A DNA stretch of 59,043 nucleotides from a virus: IMG/VR virus record IMGVR_UViG_3300025137_000040, positions 1 to 59,043 of that record; one strand, 5' to 3'. The notes below the pieces were generated by a model that searched no databases, was not told the DNA's origin, and saw only the letters and a program-made list of their open reading frames with translations. Position 1 is the first letter of the stretch. The number at the start of each line of letters is the position of its first letter. Positions 21,001-27,163 of this stretch are shown here, in pieces. The translations under genes were made by a program, and so were the position numbers.

Positions 21001-22854
21001 CGAAACTTCTTTGGTAACCCACTATTCTTGTTAAGTTCGGGTCAAGTTTTTAGTGCTGCTAATCAGCTTATTCGTCGCACTGGTAGTAACTTAGCGAGGG
21101 CCACTAATAACCAGTCTAGGTATGATGAAGAATACCGAAAGTTTATGCGAGAGTATGAAGAGCTGGGCATTAACGACAATGAGGTCAACACTAATATCGC
21201 GAAGGAATTCGAAGAGAGGTCGGCCAAGTCTAGAGGATATGTTTCTGATTATCTGCCTATGTCCGGGCCCGTTCCCCAAGCCATAATAAATTACCTAGGG
21301 AAACAAGATAACAGAGCTAAGCAGCTTTACCAAGCTGGAGATAACTTCTGGAAGATTATATCGTTTGAAGCCAGCTTGGACAACCATGTTAAGGCATTTG
21401 TCGGGGGAGTTGGGTATAATCGTTCCCCCGAACAAACGAGGGCAGCGATGGATAACATGAGCCAGGCACAGGCTGAAAGGATACTTGAGGTCTATCCCCC
21501 AACGACTCCAGATACCAAGAGCCTAGTGGCGAATGATCGGGCAAAAGAGGCTGCCGTTATTACCCTTAAACGAGTCGCAGCTAACAAGACGCGGGCTTCC
21601 ATGCCGGTGTATAACAACCTGGTGGACTTTATTAATCAGGCCAAGCGTCTTGGTATAACTGCATGGGCGGCACCCTTTATTTCTTTCCGGGCCGAGATCG
21701 CTAAGATTGCTGTGGCAAACCCAATTTTGGCCTACAATGAAATGAAAGTGCCTGAGACTAGGGTGATGGGAGTTAAGAGGGCCCTCGGACAAAGTGTTGT
21801 TGCTACCTTTGGGGCTTCGGCGTTATCCGTAATAATGCAGTTTGCGGCTCCGTTAGTCTCTCAATTGTTGGGGGGAGAGGGCTTGGAAGAGGAAGATGAA
21901 GATAAAGAAGAGGGCGGCCTAAAGAGGAATGACTCAGATACGATTGATGCTATGCGTCGATTCGTGTCATCTTATTACAAAGATGGATCCTTCGCCTTGT
22001 TGGGAAGAAAGGGTAACGATGAAATCTCTTGGGTGGATACCAGTTACATGCGGCCGTTTGCAGCTATCTATGACCCTATCAGGCTCGTGGCAAACCCCTT
22101 TGCGTTCGATGCTAGAGGATTCAATGAGAGGGTTCAAAGATCTGCAATTAACCTAGCTACACCTTACTTAACAGAGCAGATTTGGATTGATGCCATCAAT
22201 AAATCTAGAGGAGAAGCCGAAAGCCTACAGGGACAAGTAGATAAAAACCCTTTCTGGAATTCTATCAGCAGTGTTGGTGGAAACCTTCTCTCTGCTTTAA
22301 CTCCCGGCACCATCAAAGACGGAATCAAAATAAGTAAAAGCTTTAGTTCTCCCATTGTTAATGGGACTAGGATGTCAGCGTCAGATGAAATTGCTGCGAA
22401 TCTAATGGGAACTAAAATTAATATTACTGACATCGCTTACAGGTTTGAGAAAAACCTTAGCAAATGGAATAGCGGTATTTCTCAAGCAGAGTCAGACTAC
22501 CGCCGACTGTATCGGTCTAGGTCAACTCTGGACAAAGGGGAAATGAGGAAGGCCTACATTAAGGCTAACCAGGAACGAGCTAGAATGTTAAAAGAGATCT
22601 CACTGGATCTTCAGGCTGCTCGTCTCTTGACCCGAGACAGCGCAGCCATTGACGGGATATTTATGAAGTCCAAATCCCTAAATAAAAACATTAAGCAATC
22701 AATCATTGCTGGCGTTGCGCCTCGATGGATACCGAGTAATTCCTCTCTTAGGGAAGGGGCGAGGCAAAGTGCTTTCGTTGGGGACTCTCGGTATGATGAT
22801 CTAGCGGAATACTACGAGGATGTGGAAGCCTACACGCGGTTCGATGACCTGTAG
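12046..22854 (+). CDS. Giant 3602-residue putative ejected virion protein with zincin motif
   Basis: At 10.8 kb this one gene fills 18% of the genome. The N-terminal ~500 residues are helical. Residues ~500-760 are Gly/Ala-rich with repeated small-residue hydrophobic segments. Residues ~850-1620 are acidic and low complexity in places. LVHEGLHRALD at residues 1791-1801 is an HExxH zinc-metalloprotease motif (His1793, Glu1794, His1797). A long charged helical region spans about 2500-2850. Near 3250 a hydrophobic segment (GASALSVIMQFAAPLVSQLL) precedes an acidic run. The overall layout resembles phage polyvalent/ejection megaproteins. It is not obviously an N4-type virion RNA polymerase. Its stop is immediately followed by the stop of the convergent gene. 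Confidence 0.85.
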   Translation: MEALTLPSWDAITSDPAWGTANQDEQKRLFDSWREVAEEQFDLEAASPDNLRQFNTFNEVRSLQLDRGNGSSQELDFEAYKVQAPNYLGGLENTLRRRMGSAKAESDWTTRTHEGKLDVNPYLSLAGYDRYKEEILATDAPRREKIEALSEFKYAQAMAQQDLGVRASSKTIKLSDRLLPGKDVFSEDSEDGELDVEAAKMFLRPRDLKEIKNTGSSVRLSDPGIVDDVAYRFLRERGLTSLAEEALNGSESVRNSLRDSYMDSIMELGDTWAKDESTPEGQFRKLTSGEVVFNPSWLTTATDEEIDLALGAAEVPTGEIKRAKAEAQGSRESFAENAVAVMLNGSIDSLAGMVTEGIVLPRSAEFRRFYYANKDKYETNSELLGAFTEATKNPGLIGGMKRLLNARTPIGIYGTLLDIFSDEFSPAETTGNFLKNFEEGALQGVGTFGLGLFTFLGGRLPGMDRDESIEAVSLLRNNLQEQDEIFGSGSKWGRILGQEAGMLLLPGAGALAGSAIRSGAGSAIRSGVGAAAAKSTTSRTNFLAIKLQEHAARGLTSRMALTSSDDLAKAASKSLAGNIYFGLQASRSAEATFQDAYINYRDEAILMGMSPEEAEASAKSRAYPVAIADGIKTGILMKLIPGGTEALFSANALRGVTFKQANEALGKGWLTKVSKNPRALATATGQLLKPFFASSGKEAVEEFTDELLSGVLAMGTYNPEMQLSEAFEHALTGALAGGILGSAGAINSEGASVQQAERFKDKISQYLKETAVETASTSPETAAKLADAAEAVGEQPVTPGQIPPVEGGSEKVINTLTGALNAAQKVAADEKLSPNEKRKALGRLRETIDLRSDGEEAQLQKIDNLINNIPKSADEALGGKPGSGKPRAGGLNTEQKVKQFDQILENFSSPIEQLPQGEAEEGAPPTSRTMSRDGIRALIDDLFAVDDQVKAEKLKAEVDGIFASRKLVGSSYRDVEIDLDEESGKAKGKKGSASLNKGKLSVGLKTFLDKVAEIDKAAGAETEADSDSDLKDELSNLIIKEYNKAREGFNKNAKDTDKRGRFERAIEAGEGTDALLAPLLGTNKTTGNPILETDGQIGKRIEKALKNNQNTNPGNNDGQDIQRSKGSEGGQGDSTAENQGEQEGSTSGSEEAPEGEAGGRAAVDSEGGDRDSASPPEETDEGSGRSDEEENDEKAVEGQLDNDPLQEKINELIEARVNDETSPSYGMPIFRSDITGFSTSEKTQILEAVNSKLFEKWGIDETKFVVGPQGQRQAYKYPWENDKKDGFAFVNHPYYMAAALSHKESGGKIKVPEDVGEIHPRLIVEDGFVVGAVTDVTTEEFKSRTGERSTKWGGGVQNGLMVVGSGEYNLKNLLSDVAKPSRVASAKKAGGKVSKKVEEKRKDIDGIGAWDTTDTEKEIFGESLEVGLLEMVASIFDSSLANPAAIYKAAEIVVLATLKTRAKALGDLNFDQLNDFVAEGRKDEKLAPLFDILEKSEFKNIHALVASPKALEFAAQTEAEVEERGKIYSLGQIAAIASSSSTSDEQSTGDFSLDENRDSAPQPVSPEENLDGDEQFDQLREEQTSDKANESDLPDAPDTPTPSDGAGELTISEEFEAVIDAWDYYLRNIADQNKVIYPDDEVERRNLINDVLFNLSLNGIKLGAEWDIADEAAIFEGEYGRVSEKSRSRAALEEAEALQVRAQFEALGLEAENQSGDIIDALRIIAEDSGSDNYLRTLAQIFLNNPKLLEGTTLRLMDAPGAEWAGLFSHRFNTIVLNVAKTNPRGVADTLVHEGLHRALDSMLESPQTEAQEALVKSIDRLVKAARLVAIDFSRNSANAFTILESIARRVADESSVGQLIKMLEQEGGFYAENRDLSAMPEDELRTLAYRARLDINKASFYANGVGDLFYALGMDEVGDNEVLSPVQTRREFLVHSLTDLHFQEFLKRVKLDGDRVDLVRGSLWSITLRNFGRMLTGRSQIGQELEETLDTALTLIGDPLWATIPEGAKVQVRDEDADLSLDNVRNNLTNSRSRAKLPLDGSRRTQASQSQPLEILGRVDPGRASRAADGATGEFASAATEDSQLSDLARALPGLSAEEESFLESLREGGQEHDVTPRVADRIYKSRKPLGGEAPGVPFDYVLRVGLFNQLFGTDIQLHGLYNDRLITSQQWIRAEDPSNPHPTADEVQDYLESNGWSESDSTTAEWAKGPYRISDAYPDNFIKTEEGVQPIDLFVEIQAVADQTSDDEFEGDILGDESSDLSRSPFEDEGDLFGDPFEDVGDYSFSRAATPQLTVGRVVDRVISDRDMQRGIPGVNTPEEYRSYIHSLASQYFGDLQSTTVEGVERMDVLLGNYGPTAARHLAEVEALVEIAEGKFLGKLSEYAVMGSYSPEPLLAKAAAMLGVSSEVVDDAEVALATDGSTLIGADNIGEVAAVLHLYRTYIKSFPDEVAGLMSGMVDAIIGDPFTLPTTPDKEAQPSFSRASTFLETLTDAFILRDDPDLAVALTRESYNRDGLIAAGIEPNRFRRAFGTAGKFGRKIAPLKLELEGELKAGNKDAEFHGNRVLSLMDETFGKNPTEDELKLINIVLGSTDDDVVLNTGVPGAYQDLIEDRKALEKTAKSARRAEVNRLKAKLKKQDPEKYLKEKARTKEEWTKGWDEIDKLYQRDLNNLYAQAVPVYRQQVRDPAARELRERSEELYVAVESLRKAIDTLSDALINSGTLEHESLVDLRTKIQNNRGIYLMRSYEIHDQIGYRKWLQSLDPEARRRVREARDQIRGDMIAEQVEKTKAIADKKGVVLSDAELKKKAEANVKEKAVLLKLAGFLNSVDSMTLEGGMGLVNLGVLQERKDIPEGLRTGMGQYDDNLFNATRTLVALNSLVANQKFFKDVETTLKDSNTKEVVVITKDEKLGMEEGLQKLGGDRKTLADSTYGALQGYYVLPEIKQAFEEMQPTDLGRFQSTVMWVAAQTMANLTARRLRTHVRNFFGNPLFLLSSGQVFSAANQLIRRTGSNLARATNNQSRYDEEYRKFMREYEELGINDNEVNTNIAKEFEERSAKSRGYVSDYLPMSGPVPQAIINYLGKQDNRAKQLYQAGDNFWKIISFEASLDNHVKAFVGGVGYNRSPEQTRAAMDNMSQAQAERILEVYPPTTPDTKSLVANDRAKEAAVITLKRVAANKTRASMPVYNNLVDFINQAKRLGITAWAAPFISFRAEIAKIAVANPILAYNEMKVPETRVMGVKRALGQSVVATFGASALSVIMQFAAPLVSQLLGGEGLEEEDEDKEEGGLKRNDSDTIDAMRRFVSSYYKDGSFALLGRKGNDEISWVDTSYMRPFAAIYDPIRLVANPFAFDARGFNERVQRSAINLATPYLTEQIWIDAINKSRGEAESLQGQVDKNPFWNSISSVGGNLLSALTPGTIKDGIKISKSFSSPIVNGTRMSASDEIAANLMGTKINITDIAYRFEKNLSKWNSGISQAESDYRRLYRSRSTLDKGEMRKAYIKANQERARMLKEISLDLQAARLLTRDSAAIDGIFMKSKSLNKNIKQSIIAGVAPRWIPSNSSLREGARQSAFVGDSRYDDLAEYYEDVEAYTRFDDL
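13579..13626 (+). repeat. Two tandem 24-bp repeats inside the giant gene
   Basis: Two identical 24-nt copies encode AGSAIRSG twice in a Gly/Ala-rich, membrane-interacting-looking segment (residues 512-527). Perfect nucleotide identity points to a recent duplication. Confidence 0.9.
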
Positions 22855-23319
22855 TTAGTTGCCTGTTGTCGCCCTTCTTATCCCCAATATCCGACTCTTG
22901 TAGCTATCAATTGAAACCCTAGCTACCGCTTTACTGTAGGTCGGTCGGTGCAGACACTCGCCACCCCCAACATAAATTAGGATATGGCCTGAAGTCCCTG
23001 AGCGGGATCCTCTCCACTGTACTATAACATCGCCGGGGCGCATATGGTTGAGGCCTACGGGTTTGCCCCACTTCAACCAGTTCCTGGCAAGGCTATGATA
23101 CTGGGGTACTCCGAGTCCTGCACTCGTCACCACTTCTCCCACCCAGTTGGCACACTGGAGCGACTGCCCTTTGCGGTAGAAACGCCCCTCCCAGGTAGAC
23201 GCCCTCGAAACGATCGCAGAGTTACCCATGGGGATTCCGAACAGACCTTGAGACCTAACTTGGGTAGGGCCACTACATACTAGTAAAGCTGTCACGACAG
23301 TTAGTATTTTTCTAAGCAT
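22855..23319 (-). CDS. Secreted NlpC/P60- or CHAP-like hydrolase
   Basis: 154 residues. The start MLRKILTVVTALLVCSGPTQVRS is a signal peptide. SLQCANWVGEVV (Cys ~57) fits the nucleophile motif of papain-fold peptidoglycan hydrolases. MRPGDVIVQW followed by TSGHILIYVGGGECLHRP supplies the usual GD and His motifs. It probably cuts peptide cross-links in the periplasm. It lies at the far end of the minus-strand array and its stop abuts that of the giant gene (TAG then TTA). A role in late lysis, cell-wall entry or superinfection control is open; it is separate from the plus-strand lysis cassette. Confidence 0.7.
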   Translation of the reverse strand: MLRKILTVVTALLVCSGPTQVRSQGLFGIPMGNSAIVSRASTWEGRFYRKGQSLQCANWVGEVVTSAGLGVPQYHSLARNWLKWGKPVGLNHMRPGDVIVQWRGSRSGTSGHILIYVGGGECLHRPTYSKAVARVSIDSYKSRILGIRRATTGN

Positions 23320-23369
23320 TTTTAAAACACGTAAGAGTTTAGGAGAGGGCAGCGACTGCTACTCTCTTT

Positions 23370-23412
23370 AAAAGTTTTCCTCCACGGGGCGATTTCCCGC
23401 TGGGGAAAACAG
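23370..23412 (-). terminator. Putative terminator or processing hairpin
   Basis: On the minus strand GTTTTCC (with an inner CGGG/CCCG stem) pairs with GGAAAAC and runs into TTTTAAAG. It sits in the 115-nt gap between the gene ending at 23435 and the signal-peptide gene starting at 23319. The U-tract is short, so efficiency is uncertain. The rest of this gap holds nothing else recognised. Confidence 0.45.
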
Positions 23413-23434
23413 GGGGTTTTTGAAAACAGGAGGG

Positions 23435-23725
23435 CTACCACTTCACCTTATCCGCCCAATAAGCCGCACTCATCTTGCCCTTTTTGATATTGGCAGCGTG
23501 CCTGGCTTTGAACGAGGCTCGCTTTTGCTTCATTGCTTTCGACTCCCCAGCTTTGGGTGCGCCAGCAGTCTTAGCTCCTTGCTCCCCGAAGCGGATTAGT
23601 TTTTGTTTACCCCCTTCTGATGCCAGCACGACGTGGCTTTTTTTTGGGTGTTTAGGTGTCCTCTTCGGTTGGTTTACTTTGCTCAAACCATGTTGGTTGA
23701 GCTTAGCTTTTGTGTTCTTGTCCAT
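23435..23725 (-). CDS. Conserved basic phage protein (marine-phage type)
   Basis: 96 residues, Lys-rich and without cysteine. The segments SHVVLASEGGKQKLIRFGEQG and KRASFKARHAANIKKGKMSAAYWADKVKW match, from memory, a small protein common in marine tailed phages (I believe listed as DUF6321, number uncertain). Its function is unknown. The leader reads ACCAACAAACAAACT before ATG with no Shine-Dalgarno. Confidence 0.7.
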   Translation of the reverse strand: MDKNTKAKLNQHGLSKVNQPKRTPKHPKKSHVVLASEGGKQKLIRFGEQGAKTAGAPKAGESKAMKQKRASFKARHAANIKKGKMSAAYWADKVKW

Positions 23726-23763
23726 AGTTTGTTTGTTGGTTTATTACCGGGACTACCGGAATA

Positions 23764-24003
23764 TTAATGTGGTGTTTCCAGCCACCAGATGGTTCCTTTG
23801 TTATTGTTCCCCAGCTTCTTTCTTCTTAATCTTCTAGGGTCTCGGTCGAGTAGAAGCTGAGACTTCAGCTCAGTTAAAGTCTTCGAAAGGTTTGTTGTGG
23901 TTGGCCAGGCAACCTCCTCTACAATCTCATTGATGTGCCTCTTCTTACCGTCGGAAAGGAATTCCAATAGGGTGTTTGAAAGGGATAACTTTTTCTTATT
24001 CAT
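23764..24003 (-). CDS. Small winged-helix-like DNA-binding protein
   Basis: 79 residues. FLSDGKKRHINEIVEEV...TTNLSKTLTELKSQLLLDRDPRRLRRKK has the helix-turn-helix plus wing pattern of small transcription factors. ATG 24003 is preceded by ACACCAACCCACTAAC, the A/C-rich leader type of this array; an upstream start would add 34 unlikely residues. The target is unknown. Confidence 0.55.
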   Translation of the reverse strand: MNKKKLSLSNTLLEFLSDGKKRHINEIVEEVAWPTTTNLSKTLTELKSQLLLDRDPRRLRRKKLGNNNKGTIWWLETPH

Positions 24004-24112
24004 GTTAGTGGGTTGGTGTAAAAGTGCCGCGCTCCGTGGTTGGCCAAACTGGCGCGGCGGCAGTTTCGAAATCGGGGCTATGTTAGTCCCGGACCTTGTG
24101 AGCACTCACGGA
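24004..24112. other. Intergenic gap with GC-rich inverted repeat
   Basis: GCCGCGC and GCGCGGC flank a 20-nt loop containing TTGGCCAA. There is no T-tract on either strand, so this is a possible RNA stem or protein site rather than a clear terminator. It lies between the dNMP-kinase stop and the downstream gene's leader. Confidence 0.4.
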
Positions 24113-24655
24113 TTACCCACCTTGGTCAGACAAGTGCTGACAAAAATTCTTGGACAGTTCTATAAGTTCCTCCCTTGTTTCCCATGAGAGGGTGTAGTCG
24201 GTGTCAAACTGATCGTGATGCTTTTCTGATTCGTGAAGGTGCTCCCCTTGAGGAGCCGAAGCCTCATACTTCATCGACACAAACACACCGCCTCTCTCCT
24301 TCGCCTCGCGGTATTCATTAGGGAATCTGAGATCGTCGATAACTACTACATCGAAGGCCTCAGCCTCTCTGAACAAGCGGTCTACCCAGATGTCGGGCCA
24401 GATCATATTTCTTCCCCAGTCAGTTCCCAGAGTCTGTAGGGCATATCGTAGGGATACTCCTCCAAGTTCAGAGAGACCTGCCTCTTTGTGGTTTGTGTCT
24501 CTTAAGTAATTGATCTTGGTATGACCCACAACTTCGCCAAGCATTCTGTAGATCGGCTCAGCAAAAGATAGCACCTTCGGGTTACCGGGTAGGTGCTTGG
24601 CAAAAGTTGACTTGCCAGATAAGGGGGGACCAATGGGAATGATGATCCTACTCAT
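24113..24655 (-). CDS. Deoxynucleoside monophosphate kinase
   Basis: 180 residues. The N-terminus has the P-loop GPPLSGKST. The segments ALQTLGTDWGRNMIWPDIWVDR and VVVIDDLRFPNEYREAKERGG are characteristic of phage dNMP kinases (T4 gp1-like fold). It phosphorylates dNMPs to dNDPs, supplying precursors for replication. It is the only nucleotide-metabolism gene seen. The start overlaps the end of the 24648 gene by 8 nt, indicating coupled translation. Confidence 0.85.
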   Translation of the reverse strand: MSRIIIPIGPPLSGKSTFAKHLPGNPKVLSFAEPIYRMLGEVVGHTKINYLRDTNHKEAGLSELGGVSLRYALQTLGTDWGRNMIWPDIWVDRLFREAEAFDVVVIDDLRFPNEYREAKERGGVFVSMKYEASAPQGEHLHESEKHHDQFDTDYTLSWETREELIELSKNFCQHLSDQGG

Positions 24656-24878
24656 TCTTCTCAGGTTCTTTTAGCTCGGAGTGGATGTGGTCTATCAAGT
24701 CTACTTGCCCACACTTATCACATAAGACCTTAGCTTTAGCCGGGTAACACACGAGGAATGCCACCTCTGTTTGAGCGTATGGTTTTGCGTCTTCGTCGAT
24801 ATATACTTCTATAATCTCAGTTGAGTGAGCTTCTCCAAGCTCTTCACAATTTCTTTGGTAGTATGGTTCTTTGCTCAT
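24648..24878 (-). CDS. Small acidic protein with CxxC
   Basis: 76 residues, acidic. The middle has VLCDKCGQVDLIDH, a single CxxC that could bind metal with Cys44 or His residues. No family is recognised. ATG overlaps the stop of the upstream gene (ATGA), and its end overlaps the dNMP kinase start. Confidence 0.6.
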   Translation of the reverse strand: MSKEPYYQRNCEELGEAHSTEIIEVYIDEDAKPYAQTEVAFLVCYPAKAKVLCDKCGQVDLIDHIHSELKEPEKNE

Positions 24879-25063
24879 GGTAAAAGTTCGTAAGATTTTA
24901 AGATTGCTTCCAAGGCGTCGGGCTCAATTTGAGACAAGGCTTGAAGCAGGGAGACGATAGAGCCTTCAGGAGAGGGGCCGTCTTGGTCGAACCCGAGTCC
25001 CTCGGCCATACCGAGAAGCTCTGAGGCGAGGTCTTCGGTGATTTCTAAATCATATGCGGTCAT
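24875..25063 (-). CDS. Small acidic helical protein, unknown
   Basis: 62 residues, mostly helical and acidic (EDLASELLGMAEGLGF), with no family recognised. The upstream 20 nt hold two tandem CATATGCGGT motifs in the opposite orientation rather than the A/C-rich leader. The stop overlaps the next ATG. Confidence 0.55.
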   Translation of the reverse strand: MTAYDLEITEDLASELLGMAEGLGFDQDGPSPEGSIVSLLQALSQIEPDALEAILKSYELLP

Positions 25064-25084
25064 ATGCGGTCTAATTTTTATACG
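25045..25084. promoter_or_regulatory. Tandem CATATGCGGT motifs
   Basis: CATATGCGGT occurs twice in tandem with a 10-bp period (one helical turn) just upstream of the 25063 gene and downstream of the stop at 25085. A 10-bp period fits cooperative protein binding on one face of DNA (inference). The same 9-mer occurs at other junctions. Confidence 0.45.
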
Positions 25085-26086
25085 TTAGTATCTTAGGAGT
25101 TGCAAGTATATTTGTTGGGCGAAAGATGTCTTATCCCAGAAGGCTGGATCCTCTCCACGAGGGAATGGCAGGGGCATTCTTATCTCAGCCATTGCCTGTT
25201 GGATTAGTGGGTAATAATGCTTCCAAGTTTCCAGCCTGGTGAAGCCTTTATCCGCATGGCGAAGTGTTACAGATAGGGTAGTTTCCCAGCCAGTAGGTAT
25301 GCCAGCGAGGTCTACGCTAAAGGAGCCGCACGAATGTTTTCCTTGGGGGGTGCCTTGGGTGACCTTAGCGTAAAGAGGATTATGCTTTATGAACTCATCC
25401 AGCTCGGGCCAGGTGCAGCGCCTACTGACCTCATTGTAAGGGATCAATGCCTGAGACATATCGCGCCTAGGGAAAGGGCAGTGACAAAGCGTGCCGGTTG
25501 ATGAAGCGTGGTAGGCGAGGTTAGCAAAGTCGCCCCAATCGGAGTCGGGGTCGGCGCTAAGTGTTCCACTGACTGAGAGGACGTGACTTCTTAAGTCGTT
25601 AAAAGCTATTCTCTGCGATGTGTCTATAAAGGAAAGATAGCAAGCAGCAGCATCTGCTTTTTCCTGGGCCTTATCTTCCGAGTAAACTCCATCTGAGAAA
25701 AGATCAACGAACAAGTCCTTCCAACGCAGCCCCTCGTGTTGGCCTGATAGCAGCGTGTTTAGAACACTCGCATTAGGATGTGGTGGGCTCCAGGTGCCGG
25801 GGAGATTTTTGATTTTTACGCGAGGCCTAGGTAGGCCCCCGTATGCGTTTATCTGCCTCTTTTCCACAGACCGCCAAAAATCGAATGCATGCTCCCTACC
25901 CTGTAGCCAGTCGAGCCTAACATCGTATGCCCCACGGTTGATGAGGAGAGGTAGATAGGTTTTACAATTGGTTTCTCGAGACTCGGTTTTGAGCCAAAGG
26001 GCACCTGCCGCCGCTCTATAGCGGGTAGAGGATCCCACAAAGTGGGGGTTTTCAACATAGTTAGAGATAAGTTCTTCAGCTTTCAT
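25085..26086 (-). CDS. Unknown 333-residue protein
   Basis: Globular, mixed-charge, with no signal, membrane segment or nucleotide-binding motif. Trp- and His-rich stretches (GTWSPPHPNASVLNTLL; WKHYYPLIQQAMAEIRMPLPF) and a CHCPFPRRD segment are visible, but no family is recognised. Its start follows eight copies of an 8-nt repeat that fill the whole gap to the previous gene. Confidence 0.65.
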   Translation of the reverse strand: MKAEELISNYVENPHFVGSSTRYRAAAGALWLKTESRETNCKTYLPLLINRGAYDVRLDWLQGREHAFDFWRSVEKRQINAYGGLPRPRVKIKNLPGTWSPPHPNASVLNTLLSGQHEGLRWKDLFVDLFSDGVYSEDKAQEKADAAACYLSFIDTSQRIAFNDLRSHVLSVSGTLSADPDSDWGDFANLAYHASSTGTLCHCPFPRRDMSQALIPYNEVSRRCTWPELDEFIKHNPLYAKVTQGTPQGKHSCGSFSVDLAGIPTGWETTLSVTLRHADKGFTRLETWKHYYPLIQQAMAEIRMPLPFPRGEDPAFWDKTSFAQQIYLQLLRY

Positions 26087-26150
26087 AGTTGGTAAGTTGG
26101 TAAGTTGGTAAGTTGGTAAGTTGGTAAGTTGGTAAGTTGGTAAGTTGGTT
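26087..26150 (-). repeat. Eight tandem 8-nt leader repeats
   Basis: On the plus strand AGTTGGTA is repeated seven times and closes with AGTTGGTT. On the minus strand this reads as ACCAACTT-type units ending at ATG 26086. It occupies essentially the entire intergenic leader and contains no Shine-Dalgarno. It is the longest and most regular example of the leader repeats in this array. Confidence 0.9.
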
Positions 26151-27102
26151 ATGCAGCGAGTAACGTCGGTTCGAGTTCGGGGTGCAGTATCTGCTCAAGG
26201 CGATTGAACCCGTGCTCATCGAGGAGGAAGCCCTTGTCTATTCCCTCCTGGGTTCCGGGGGTGTTCTTCACAGTAAGGAGACCGAAGCGGATCTCATCCC
26301 CATCAAGAAACCGCGCATCACTTTCGTCGAGGGTGTAACCGCGACCCGCTTCCAGGAGCCTGTCGATGTCACCTTTTACCACGGGTATTGCGATGTTGTG
26401 ACCCCGACTCAACGCTTCGGCGCAGTGCTCGACGTTGTCGGGACCAGCATAACTGAATGTGATGTGGTAGTTATCTAGCTTATCACTAAGCCGCATATTG
26501 AAAGGCGACTTCGTGTAATCGTAGAATTGAATATCAGGGTGACGCTTGATAAGTGATCCCCACCAGAGATCGCTGGTCCCGTTGAGACGTACCGCGTATG
26601 TCATGTCTGCCTTGGCTGCTCTCTTCTTCGCCAACAACATTTCATGCTCGATGATCTTCTCGGCGATAGGCCGGTTCCATGCGACGAGCCAAGTCCTTAT
26701 TAGCCTGGGTATCAGGCAATGATTGCTGAGTCCGACCGAGTGGTATCCGATCAGTGCTTGACCGGACAGGTTCAAGCAGGCTGCTAGGCAGCCCTCACTG
26801 GCGAACTTACACATCTGAACGCCAGACATTTTGCCTGAGAGCAGATACATAATGTAGGTCATCACTCCGATTTTCTCTCCCTTGGCCGTCTTGACAGAGT
26901 TTTGGGTTCCGCCCATGTAGGATACTCCGACTGTATACAGAAGCTTCTTAGGTGACAGGGTAGGGTCTAGCCCTTTGAACAAGAGCTTCGCTGTGTTGGC
27001 GACATCTTGGTTAACGACTCCTCTCTCAAGGCTCGACAAGTATGCCGTCGCTAATGCTCGAAACACATTTGTTTCGGTGTTGGTTTGTTCTTGTTTTATC
27101 AT
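26149..27102 (-). CDS. GP88-like phage protein with Cys cluster
   Basis: 317 residues. The segments MCKFASEGCLAACLNLSG, YAVRLNGTSDLWW, IQFYDYTKSPFNMRL and DNYHITFSYAGPDNVE follow the pattern of the GP88 family first seen in mycobacteriophages, whose function is unknown. The three close Cys (CKFASEGCLAAC) could bind a metal or cluster. The N-terminal codons MIKQEQTNTETN encode the A/C-rich leader motif, so the real start may be GTG 27066. Confidence 0.75.
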   Translation of the reverse strand: MIKQEQTNTETNVFRALATAYLSSLERGVVNQDVANTAKLLFKGLDPTLSPKKLLYTVGVSYMGGTQNSVKTAKGEKIGVMTYIMYLLSGKMSGVQMCKFASEGCLAACLNLSGQALIGYHSVGLSNHCLIPRLIRTWLVAWNRPIAEKIIEHEMLLAKKRAAKADMTYAVRLNGTSDLWWGSLIKRHPDIQFYDYTKSPFNMRLSDKLDNYHITFSYAGPDNVEHCAEALSRGHNIAIPVVKGDIDRLLEAGRGYTLDESDARFLDGDEIRFGLLTVKNTPGTQEGIDKGFLLDEHGFNRLEQILHPELEPTLLAA

Positions 27103-27163
27103 AATACATTTCTGTTAGGGTTAGGTTGGTTGCGGTGTCATATGACCGCATATGTTAAGGGCA
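27103..27163. promoter_or_regulatory. Gap with paired CATATG motifs
   Basis: CATATGACCGCATATG at about 27140-27155 is an imperfect palindrome made of two CATATG cores, and the rest of the gap is a weak AACCAACCTAACC leader. It is one of several junctions carrying the CATATGCGG-type motif. Confidence 0.4.

Noticed and set aside
12046-22854. N4-type virion RNA polymerase in the giant gene
   Set aside because: Its length is similar, but I find no polymerase motif or catalytic core; the visible motif is HExxH and the composition suits an ejection protein.
26087-26150. CRISPR array
   Set aside because: The units are 8 nt and contiguous with no spacers, and no cas genes are present.
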